Positions 26,833-33,462 of a DNA stretch of 64,000 nt are shown piece after piece; positions within the stretch are counted from its first letter, which is position 1, and each line of letters opens with the position of its first letter. A program made the translations under genes and the position numbers. The stretch is from Pseudothioclava sp033100795 (GTDB lineage Bacteria > Pseudomonadota > Alphaproteobacteria > Rhodobacterales > Rhodobacteraceae), in assembly GCF_033100795.1 (NCBI RefSeq), contig NZ_JAWLVI010000005.1, forward strand, positions 124,001 through 188,000, read 5' to 3'. The notes under the pieces were generated by a model that was given only the letters and a program-made list of their open reading frames with translations, did no database searches and had not been told where the DNA came from.

Positions 26833-27702
26833 CTAGTTCGTGCAGGGAATTTCGACTTCGATCATCTCGCCGCCCTTGCGGTTGCGGATGGTGCAGACTT
26901 TTTTCTGCTCGAGCACTGCCTCGGTTGTTTCTTCGATACCGAACAGCGTGTTCCGGTCGATTTCGATGGCGCCGACATTCGTGGTGTCGCCCATCCCGAG
27001 CAGCGAAAGCGTCAGGCGACCGGTCGACTGAGCCAGCGTAAGCGCGGCAACATCTTCGGGCGAGACTTCAGCGGTGACGGTGCGGGCGATCTTGGTTTCC
27101 TCGGAGCGGTCCGCATCAGCCGACTGGTCGATTGCGATCAGCTTCAGGTTGTTTTGAATCAGGCGCGAGACGGGACGGCCCTCAAGCGAGCCAGACCAGT
27201 AGACATCGACATGGTTGCCCGGGCGCAGGAAGCCGGAAACGCCCGAGTTGACGTCTACGCTGATGGTAAAGGCGCGCATCCCCGGCGCGAGGTTCGCCGT
27301 AATTCCCGCATCGACACCCGGCTCTGTCATCTTCGAGCGCAGCACCGGCTCCAGCGGCTCATAAGAGCGCAGAGCCGCGCGCGGGCGGGTTTCGCCGTCG
27401 AAAAATACGGCCGTTTGCGCCTCTTTTGAGCCTTGTGGCGCGGTCACGCGGGTAAATGCCCCCGGAGGCATCTTGTTCGCCTGGACCTTGACCAGCTCAA
27501 GATCGGCCATCGTAAAACGCTCGCCGTATTTGAGTGGCCTTTTCAGAACGACTATGTCGGTCAACAACGGAGCATTCTGTTGAGCGGACAACAGATAATC
27601 CCGCTCTTGCTGGAAGCGGGCGATCTGGTTTTGCGCCATGTAGACGGCCACGCCGGCAAGGGCGATCCCGAGCACAAGAAACAAAGCAAAAACCATACGC
27701 AT
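26833..27702 (-). CDS. rcpC: Tad periplasmic protein CpaB/RcpC
   Basis: Protein of 289 residues with an N-terminal membrane anchor (FALFLVLGIALAGVAVYMA), a SAF domain (IVVLKRPLKYGERFTMADLELVKV) and the CpaB domain (RAFTISVDVNSGVSGFLRPGNHVDVYW). CpaB/RcpC proteins are thought to work with the secretin, possibly binding cell wall through SAF. The C-terminal ~30 residues contain two cysteines (KKVCTIRNRKGG...IPCTN). It lies 80 bases after flp1. Confidence 0.92.
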   Translation of the reverse strand: MRMVFALFLVLGIALAGVAVYMAQNQIARFQQERDYLLSAQQNAPLLTDIVVLKRPLKYGERFTMADLELVKVQANKMPPGAFTRVTAPQGSKEAQTAVFFDGETRPRAALRSYEPLEPVLRSKMTEPGVDAGITANLAPGMRAFTISVDVNSGVSGFLRPGNHVDVYWSGSLEGRPVSRLIQNNLKLIAIDQSADADRSEETKIARTVTAEVSPEDVAALTLAQSTGRLTLSLLGMGDTTNVGAIEIDRNTLFGIEETTEAVLEQKKVCTIRNRKGGEMIEVEIPCTN

Positions 27703-27782
27703 TACACTATCCTTCTTTATATCCCCGATTCATACCGTTTACCTGACGAATGGGGCATTTTCTGGGCCAGCGGAGCAGTCCG

Positions 27783-27980
27783 TCAGAAGCTGCTGTTAAT
27801 CGACTGGGTATCGAGGAAGCTTGCAATGTCGATGGCGGCATTATCCGATTCAGACCAGATCAGCCCACCAACCAGCATTCCGAGCGAAACAACCGAAGCC
27901 GTGAGCACGACCCAGTCTACGGTCACGGCACCGGCTTCGTCACGAAGACGCCGCGTGAAGAAATCAATAAGCGTGCTCAT
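27783..27980 (-). CDS. Flp-type pilin, divergent copy
   Basis: Prepilin of 65 residues: basic leader, Gly17 before the cleavage point, then AVTVDWVVLTASVV, which gives Asp rather than Glu at mature position 5. It shares the AVTVDWVVLTA core with the two identical pilins upstream but differs in the leader and C-terminal half. It may be a minor pilin. It lies directly before rcpC in the same direction. Confidence 0.85.
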   Translation of the reverse strand: MSTLIDFFTRRLRDEAGAVTVDWVVLTASVVSLGMLVGGLIWSESDNAAIDIASFLDTQSINSSF

Positions 27981-28112
27981 GGCAAACCTTTCTTATATCG
28001 CATCGGGCTTTCGGGGCCCATTCACCGTGATTTGCCGGTTGTTGGTGGCGGAAATTGGGCGAATTCAGGAATAGTTTGAGGAGATTACCGCTGCGTAAAC
28101 GGCAACGGAAAA

Positions 28113-28134
28113 GGGCCGCTCTTTCGAGCGGCCC
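28113..28134 (-). terminator. Terminator of flp copy A
   Basis: A 9-base stem GGGCCGCTC/GAGCGGCCC with a GAAA tetraloop on the minus strand, followed by TTTT, 26 bases after the pilin stop. The same hairpin follows copy B. Confidence 0.85.
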
Positions 28135-28159
28135 CTTGATCACGCGATTGCGCGGTCTC

Positions 28160-28357
28160 TTAGTTGAACGAGGTCTGCACCGAAGCGGACGAGAGGTAGT
28201 TCGCGATGTCGGTGGTCAGGTCCTGGGTGCTGGTGCGGACGAGGGCGAGAGCAGCAGCGCCGAGGCCGACGACAGCAGCGGTCAGCACAACCCAGTCAAC
28301 GGTCACAGCGCCGTCTTCTTCGTTGCGGAACTTGCGGGTCAGTTTGAACAGTTTCAT
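28160..28357 (-). CDS. flp: Flp pilin, identical copy A
   Basis: Major-pilin candidate of 65 residues. Leader MKLFKLTRKFRNEEDG, cleavage after Gly16, then AVTVDWVVLTAAVVGLGAAA as the assembly helix; position 5 of the mature protein is Asp where most Flp pilins have Glu. The last 25 residues are rich in Ser/Thr (ten of 25). GGAGAG precedes the ATG. The protein is identical to that of copy B. Confidence 0.93.
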   Translation of the reverse strand: MKLFKLTRKFRNEEDGAVTVDWVVLTAAVVGLGAAALALVRTSTQDLTTDIANYLSSASVQTSFN

Positions 28358-28538
28358 CGGATCTCTCCAGTCTAGGGTTTGGGTTCATCCGCTTCGCCCC
28401 GGGAATTCCTGCCCCTGAATTGCTTGGCGGTATGGGTATGTTATCGGGGTGAAAGGTGGCGCGAATTGGGCGCATTCGGTTCATCTTCGGGGAATTTAAA
28501 CGGTTTCGTCATGGCCAGCGGGGGCACGCAACGGAAAA

Positions 28539-28560
28539 GGGCCGCTCTTTCGAGCGGCCC
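28539..28560 (-). terminator. Terminator of flp copy B
   Basis: Same GGGCCGCTC/GAGCGGCCC stem with GAAA loop and TTTT tail as in copy A. Each pilin gene therefore ends in its own terminator; the downstream copy must have a promoter in the ~160-base spacer or depend on read-through. Confidence 0.85.
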
Positions 28561-28585
28561 CTTGATCACGCGATTGCGCGGTCTC

Positions 28586-28783
28586 TTAGTTGAACGAGGT
28601 CTGCACCGAAGCGGACGAGAGGTAGTTCGCGATGTCGGTGGTCAGGTCCTGGGTGCTGGTGCGGACGAGGGCGAGAGCAGCAGCGCCGAGGCCGACGACA
28701 GCAGCGGTCAGCACAACCCAGTCAACGGTCACAGCGCCGTCTTCTTCGTTGCGGAATTTGCGGGTCAGTTTGAACAGTTTCAT
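28586..28783 (-). CDS. flp: Flp pilin, identical copy B
   Basis: Same 65-residue prepilin as copy A, with one silent base difference. It is processed by TadV and polymerised by CpaF/TadB/TadC. As the first gene after the divergent spacer it is probably the most strongly expressed. Having two identical pilin genes plus a divergent one suggests a dosage need for the major subunit. Confidence 0.93.
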   Translation of the reverse strand: MKLFKLTRKFRNEEDGAVTVDWVVLTAAVVGLGAAALALVRTSTQDLTTDIANYLSSASVQTSFN

Positions 28784-28794
28784 CGGATCTCTCC

Positions 28795-29129
28795 TTGGGT
28801 CTGGTATGCGTTTAAGAGCTCCGCGACCCTGTTTCGACCGTCTTCGTTCTCGGCCTTGCGTCGCGGTATGGGGCTATATGGCCCCCTGACCGTGGCAAGA
28901 TTTGGGCAGGTGCGGGGCGTTTTTACGAAGCGTTAATAAACTTGCGAGAATTTATGTAATAGATTGAAAAATAACGATTTAATATCATGAAAAATTTTCC
29001 AAAAGGCGCGGCGCGGTGCTGTTCTGATGCCGCATACTGACGGGAATCGCTGTTTTTCTGGATTTTTTCCCGCTGATTAGGGATAAAGGAGCCAATGGGG
29101 AAAACCCCGAATTGGGCAGGATAGCGCAG
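28795..29129. promoter_or_regulatory. Divergent spacer between flp and lytic transglycosylase genes
   Basis: No gene seen in about 340 bases. It holds an AT-rich block (~28919-28995), unusual in this GC-rich window; TTTA-N7-TTAA at 28922-28936, one base from a CtrA box (TTAA-N7-TAAA read on the pilin strand), ~140 bases before flp copy B; an imperfect palindrome GGGGCTATATGGCCCC at 28870-28885; and a small GGGG-AAAA-CCCC hairpin at 29097-29108 just before the transglycosylase gene. It should contain both divergent promoters; I could not fix -35/-10 boxes with confidence. Confidence 0.55.
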
Positions 29130-29978
29130 ATGCAGCGCATACAGGGTATCGCAACTTTGGTTGTCGCGGCCTCTCTGGCCGTAACTTCGTGGGCGGAGAC
29201 GCCTGCGCAGGCGCCTCTTGCGCCAGTCGCGGTGAGCCCTAAACGCGTGACGCCTCCGAAACCGGGGACGAAGCGTTTTCTTACCATCCAGATCGACCCC
29301 GAAGAGCAGGCCCGTGCGCTGGCAGTCGCGGCGGCGAAGCCCTTCGTGCCGGTGACGCGCCTGCCGGATGCGCCTGCGCCTCCAAAGGCCAGCCCGCTTG
29401 ACTGGTATTGGGAGCAGGTCTCGCCCGCGCTGGATGACAGGGCGGGGCGGTTTGACAAGGCGGTTGCGGTCCTCTCGCAGGGGCCGGGTGGGGAAATGGT
29501 CCCCGCTCCTCGCCTTGCGGCACTTCAGGATCTGGCGAAAGCGCATGGCTCCGACATTCTCGCGGCCACCATCGGCACCGAGGTCTCTCCGGCGCTGGTG
29601 ATGGCGGTGATCTCGGTTGAATCGAACGGGCGCGCGGACGCGGTCTCGAAAGCGGGGGCCGTTGGCTTGATGCAGCTGATCCCGGCGACGGCCGAACGCT
29701 TTAGCGTGTCGGATCGCACGGACCCTGTCCAGAACATCAAGGGCGGCGTGGCCTATCTGGACTGGCTGATGAAAGAGTTTGACCGCGATCCATTAATGGT
29801 GATCGCGGCCTATAACGCGGGTGAAAATGCCGTGAAGTCGAATGGTGGCGTGCCGCCTTACGCCGAGACCCGTGGCTATGTGCCCAAGGTTCTGGCGGCA
29901 TGGAATGTGGCGCGAGGGTTGTGCCTGACGCGACCGGAGCTTGTGACGGACGGCTGTGTTTTTGCGGTGAAAGGGTAG
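29130..29978 (+). CDS. Lytic transglycosylase (SLT domain)
   Basis: Exported cell-wall enzyme of 282 residues: signal peptide ending near SWAETPAQA, a Pro-rich linker and a C-terminal SLT domain with the catalytic Glu in VISVESNGR, then GLMQLIPATAERF and AAYNAGENAV. It cleaves peptidoglycan glycan strands. Such enzymes often open the wall for pili or secretion systems; it is divergent from the flp genes. I used the ATG with AGGATAG upstream rather than a TTG six codons earlier. Confidence 0.88.
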   Translation: MQRIQGIATLVVAASLAVTSWAETPAQAPLAPVAVSPKRVTPPKPGTKRFLTIQIDPEEQARALAVAAAKPFVPVTRLPDAPAPPKASPLDWYWEQVSPALDDRAGRFDKAVAVLSQGPGGEMVPAPRLAALQDLAKAHGSDILAATIGTEVSPALVMAVISVESNGRADAVSKAGAVGLMQLIPATAERFSVSDRTDPVQNIKGGVAYLDWLMKEFDRDPLMVIAAYNAGENAVKSNGGVPPYAETRGYVPKVLAAWNVARGLCLTRPELVTDGCVFAVKG

Positions 29979-29981
29979 GTT

Positions 29982-31421
29982 ATGGGAACGGATCAAGGCG
30001 CGCCGCGTCCGCTGGTGCTGGATGTGGACGGGACGCTTCTGCGCACGGATCTTCTGTTCGAAGGCTTCTGGGCGGCGCTGGCCAAAGATCCGGTGTCCAC
30101 GCTCAGGCATAGCCTGTCACATCTGACCGCGCGAGCGGCCCTGAAGGCGGGGCTGGCCGGCATTGCGGGGCTTCGGCTTGATCTGATGCCGGTGACGCCC
30201 TCGGTCCAGCGTCTGATTGACGAGGCGCACGGCGAGGGGCGCGAAGTGCTTCTGGCGTCGGCCTCGGATCAGGCGCAGGTTACGGCGCTCGCCCGCCAGC
30301 ACGGGCTGTCCGAGCGGGTCTTTGCCTCTGACGGGGAGGCAAACCTGAAAGGAGCCGCCAAGGCTGAGGCCTTGGTTGCGGCTTTTGGCGAGGGCGGGTT
30401 CGATTATGCGGGTGATTCACGCGCGGATCTTGAGGTCTGGCCTCATGCCGCCACTGCCTATGTTGTGGGTGCCCCCGCGCTGGCGCGACAGGTTTCGGGG
30501 CCGCATGTGGTCGAGCTGGAGGGTGGCTGGTCTCCCCGCCGCCTGTTCAAGGCAATCCGCCCGCATCAGTGGGTAAAGAACGTGCTGCTTTTGCTGCCGC
30601 TGATTGCCGCGCACCGTTTCGATCTGGCGACATTGCTGCCGATCCTTCTGGGGATCGTGGCGTTCTCGGCTGCGGCGTCTTCGATCTATATCATCAACGA
30701 CCTTCTCGACCTTGAGGCGGACCGCCTGCACCCGACGAAATACCGCCGCCCCTTTGCGAGCGGGGAGGTGCCGATTGCCGTGGGGATGATGGCCTTTGTC
30801 GGGCTGGTGTTGGTGGCGCTTGGTGTGGGCGCGGCGCTGAACGCCGGTTTTCTGACCGTTGTCGTTATATATATGATGCTGTCGCTGGCCTATTCGCTCA
30901 AGCTCAAGCGGATGCGGTGGGTCGATATTACGACGCTTGCCGCGCTTTATACGATCCGCGTTGTGGCGGGGGCGGCGGCAGGGCAGGTCGATGTGTCGAT
31001 CTATATGCTGATCTTCATCTTCCCGGTGTTCCTGGCGCTTGGATGCGTAAAACGCCTGACCGAGCTGACCCTGGCGAAAGGGGACGAACGCCTGCCCGGT
31101 CGCGGCTACGGGCGCGCGGATCGGGGCGATTTGCTGAATGTCGCGGGTATCGGGGTCGTCGGTGCGCTGGTGATCTTTTTCCTTTACTCGGTGTCCGAGC
31201 AGGGGCACGCGCTTTACCCCGATACATGGCTGATGTGGCTTGCGATGGGGCCGATGGCGTGGTGGCTGGTGCGGATGGTTGCGCTTGGCTGGTTCGGCAA
31301 GCAGGATTACGACCCGATCGTTTTTGCGCTGCGTGACAAGCTGGGGCTGGGTATCCTGATGATTACACTCAGCCTGATGTTCTGGTCGGCAGGGCTTTGG
31401 GCGCAGTGGTTCGGGGGCTGA
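29982..31421 (+). CDS. HAD phosphatase-UbiA prenyltransferase fusion (polyprenyl-phosphoribose synthase-like)
   Basis: A 479-residue fusion. Residues ~10-190 are a HAD phosphatase (DVDGT at 14-18, GDSRADLEVW). The rest is a UbiA membrane transferase with NDLLDLEADRLHPTKYRRP and about eight helices. The UbiA part resembles mycobacterial Rv3806c, which joins PRPP to decaprenyl phosphate; the HAD part could then remove the 5-phosphate, a step assigned in mycobacteria to a separate PAP2 protein. It starts three bases after the transglycosylase gene. The DprE1/DprE2-like genes opposite strongly favour this over quinone or heme synthesis. Confidence 0.82.
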   Translation: MGTDQGAPRPLVLDVDGTLLRTDLLFEGFWAALAKDPVSTLRHSLSHLTARAALKAGLAGIAGLRLDLMPVTPSVQRLIDEAHGEGREVLLASASDQAQVTALARQHGLSERVFASDGEANLKGAAKAEALVAAFGEGGFDYAGDSRADLEVWPHAATAYVVGAPALARQVSGPHVVELEGGWSPRRLFKAIRPHQWVKNVLLLLPLIAAHRFDLATLLPILLGIVAFSAAASSIYIINDLLDLEADRLHPTKYRRPFASGEVPIAVGMMAFVGLVLVALGVGAALNAGFLTVVVIYMMLSLAYSLKLKRMRWVDITTLAALYTIRVVAGAAAGQVDVSIYMLIFIFPVFLALGCVKRLTELTLAKGDERLPGRGYGRADRGDLLNVAGIGVVGALVIFFLYSVSEQGHALYPDTWLMWLAMGPMAWWLVRMVALGWFGKQDYDPIVFALRDKLGLGILMITLSLMFWSAGLWAQWFGG

Positions 31422-31430
31422 ACGCCCCCG
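31412..31430. terminator. Hairpin at the UbiA/DprE2 convergent junction
   Basis: CGGGGGC-TGAAC-GCCCCCG, overlapping the UbiA stop codon and ending two bases before the converging dprE2 stop. There is no T-run on either side, so it may act as a weak bidirectional terminator. Confidence 0.45.
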
Positions 31431-31432
31431 CC

Positions 31433-32164
31433 TCAGAACGACATTTTCTTGAAAACCGGCTCGGGGATCAGACGGATCACGGTCATGATGACACGCCAGA
31501 TCGGCGCGGTGTAAAGGGTGTTGCGGCGTTTGCGCACGGCCTTGAGGATGTCGTTTGCCACCGCCTCGGGCGAGGTCATGAAGGGCATCTTCATGCCATA
31601 GGTCATCGGTGTATCCACGGGGCCGGGCTTGACGGTCAGAACATGCACGCCCTTACGCCCCGCGCGGTTGCGCAGCCCCGACAGATAGGTCGCAAAGGCC
31701 GCTTTGGCTGCGCCGTAGCAATAGTTGCCCAAGCGCCCCCTGTCGCCCGCGACCGAGCCGATACCGACGATTGTGCCCGTCCCGCGCGCCTCCATATGGG
31801 GCAGCAATTGCTGCAAGAAGGTCGCGGGGCCGGTGTAGCTGTCGGCCATGACCCCTTCGATCAGCGCGGGGTCCGCGTCGATCTGCGATTGCTCGGGCAT
31901 AGTGCCGGTAAAGACGGCGGCATTCAGCGTGCCATCCTCTTGCGTAAACTGCGCGATCAGCGCGGGATAATTGCTGTGGTCGCGCGTATCGAAGGGCAGC
32001 GCATGGACCGCGCGGGCGCCCCGCAGGCGGCAATCCTCGGCCAGTTCGGCCAGCGCGGTGGCATTGCGCCCCGCCAGATACAGCGCCGCGCCATTGGCGG
32101 CGAGCTGGCGCAGCAACGGCCGCGCCATGCCCGAGGTGGCCCCCAGAATAATCCAGCTTTCCAT
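31433..32164 (-). CDS. dprE2: DprE2-like SDR (polyprenyl-P-2-keto-ribose reductase)
   Basis: Short-chain dehydrogenase of 243 residues with GATSGMARPLL (8-18), Ser137, Tyr150 and Lys154 (SVAGDRGRLGNYCYGAAK). The C-terminal RVIMTVIRLIPEPVFKKMSF closely follows the mycobacterial DprE2 ending (YVMMVLRHIPRSIFRKLP, from memory). DprE2 reduces the 2-keto intermediate made by DprE1, completing epimerisation of ribose to D-arabinofuranose on polyprenyl phosphate. The ATG lies two bases after the dprE1 stop, with GAGGAG inside the upstream gene. Confidence 0.85.
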   Translation of the reverse strand: MESWIILGATSGMARPLLRQLAANGAALYLAGRNATALAELAEDCRLRGARAVHALPFDTRDHSNYPALIAQFTQEDGTLNAAVFTGTMPEQSQIDADPALIEGVMADSYTGPATFLQQLLPHMEARGTGTIVGIGSVAGDRGRLGNYCYGAAKAAFATYLSGLRNRAGRKGVHVLTVKPGPVDTPMTYGMKMPFMTSPEAVANDILKAVRKRRNTLYTAPIWRVIMTVIRLIPEPVFKKMSF

Positions 32165-32166
32165 GT

Positions 32167-33462
32167 TCAGGCACTCCTCAGGTTCAGTCGGCGGACAAGA
32201 TCGGTTGTAAGGGCGGCGTCCGGGTCGGCCTTTGCGACCTCGGCCTGCCATTTCGGTAAATCGGGATACATCGCGCGGATTTGCGCGCCTTCGGCAAGGC
32301 TGTCCTTGGCGAAATAAAGGCGCCCTTCGGCGGCGGCAGTCATCGCCTCGAGGCGTTTGATCAGGGCGCGCGCCGGGGCACGGTTCGGGAAGTCGATGGC
32401 GAGCGTGTAGCCCTCCATCGGGAAGCTAAGGTAACCCGCGCGGCCCGCGCCCATGCGTTTGAGGACCGCAAGCGGCGAGGCTAGGCCGGAGGCCGCGATC
32501 TCTTCCAGCATGGCACGCAGCGCGGGGGCCGAAGCCAGAGGCACGACGCATTGGAACTGATGAAACCCGCGCTTGCCGTAAAGGCGATTCCAGTCGTGGA
32601 TTTTGTCCAGCGGAAAGAAGAATTCGGCCAGCGGCTTGACGACCGTGCGCCCGCGCGCGGGGACGCGGTGATAATAGGCTTGGTTGAAGGCTTTGACGAT
32701 GGGCTTGGCAAGCGCGAAATGCGGGGCGTCCATCGGCACCGCGCGCGATTTCGGGCTGACCCTGACGATCCCCGCGCCGGTTTCGCCCTCTTCGACAATG
32801 CCGCGCCCAAGCGAGGCGCCGCGCGCCGTCGCGTCGATCCAGCCGACGGTATAGCTCGCGGTGGAGGCATCAAGGAAGGCGAGGTGCTCGTCCCATCCGC
32901 GCGCGCGGCGTTCGGTGACGAACATCACGTCCCCCTTGCACGGGATCATGCGGATTTTCGCGCGCGTGATAACGCCGCTTTGCCCCAGCCCGCCAAGTGT
33001 CGCCTCGAACAGCGCCGATCCGGGGGTGGTGACGGTCTCTGCACCGTTTTGCAGCAACGTGATCTCGGTCACATGCTGGCCGAAGCTGCCCATATGGTGG
33101 TGGTTCTTGCCATGCACATCCTGTGCGATGCAGCCGCCGATGGTGGCGAACCCCGTGCCGGGCATGACCGCAGGCAGCCAGCCACGCGGCGCGAAGGTTG
33201 CGGCAATGTCCCCGATACGCGCGCCAGCCTCGGCCTCAAGGATGCCGCTTTCGGCGTCGAACCCGATCAGCCTGTCAAAGCGGCTCATGTCGATCGCGCG
33301 GCCACCGTTGTTGAGTGCTGCGTCCCCGTATGAACGACGCATCCCCATCGCGGGGGCGGCATCAAGGGCGGCCAGTGCGTGCAACTGTTCGGGGCGTGCA
33401 ACCTCGCCCGAGGCGCGAAGGGCGCGGCCCCATCCTGCGTAGTCTGTCGGTGTCCAGCTCAT
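32167..33462 (-). CDS. dprE1: DprE1-like FAD oxidase (polyprenyl-P-ribose 2'-oxidase)
   Basis: VAO-type FAD enzyme of 431 residues. Against mycobacterial DprE1, as I remember it, GRSYGD becomes RRSYGDAALN, DIHGKNHHSAGSFG becomes DVHGKNHHHMGSFG (from 115) and TAKDSR becomes FAKDSL, with Lys386 matching Lys418. The position of Cys387, the covalent target of benzothiazinones, is Ala355 here (exactly 31 residues before the lysine in both). The enzyme oxidises the ribose 2'-OH of polyprenyl-phospho-ribose. Its ATG overlaps the stop of the upstream membrane gene (ATGA). Confidence 0.87.
   Translation of the reverse strand: MSWTPTDYAGWGRALRASGEVARPEQLHALAALDAAPAMGMRRSYGDAALNNGGRAIDMSRFDRLIGFDAESGILEAEAGARIGDIAATFAPRGWLPAVMPGTGFATIGGCIAQDVHGKNHHHMGSFGQHVTEITLLQNGAETVTTPGSALFEATLGGLGQSGVITRAKIRMIPCKGDVMFVTERRARGWDEHLAFLDASTASYTVGWIDATARGASLGRGIVEEGETGAGIVRVSPKSRAVPMDAPHFALAKPIVKAFNQAYYHRVPARGRTVVKPLAEFFFPLDKIHDWNRLYGKRGFHQFQCVVPLASAPALRAMLEEIAASGLASPLAVLKRMGAGRAGYLSFPMEGYTLAIDFPNRAPARALIKRLEAMTAAAEGRLYFAKDSLAEGAQIRAMYPDLPKWQAEVAKADPDAALTTDLVRRLNLRSA

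Larger units (their letters stand above)
28102..28368 (-). repeat. Direct repeat copy A: pilin gene with terminator and RBS
   Basis: A 267-base unit holding an entire flp gene, its ribosome-binding site and its terminator. It recurs 426 bases downstream with a single mismatch (position 28331, C against T, a silent lysine-codon change). Flanking sequence outside the unit differs, so this looks like a recent duplication or a pair kept identical by gene conversion. Confidence 0.95.
28528..28794 (-). repeat. Direct repeat copy B: pilin gene with terminator and RBS
   Basis: Second copy of the 267-base unit, 266 bases identical to copy A. It is the promoter-proximal copy. The identical hairpin and coding sequence would permit homologous deletion or expansion of the pilin gene number. 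Confidence 0.95.

Noticed and set aside
28102..28794. Repeats considered as a CRISPR array or insertion-sequence ends
   Set aside because: There are only two copies, each holding a complete pilin gene; no transposase, short spaced repeats or cas genes.
29982..31421. UbiA fusion read as a quinone or heme prenyltransferase
   Set aside because: A separate ctaB is in the window, the protein carries an N-terminal HAD domain, and DprE1/DprE2-like genes are adjacent.
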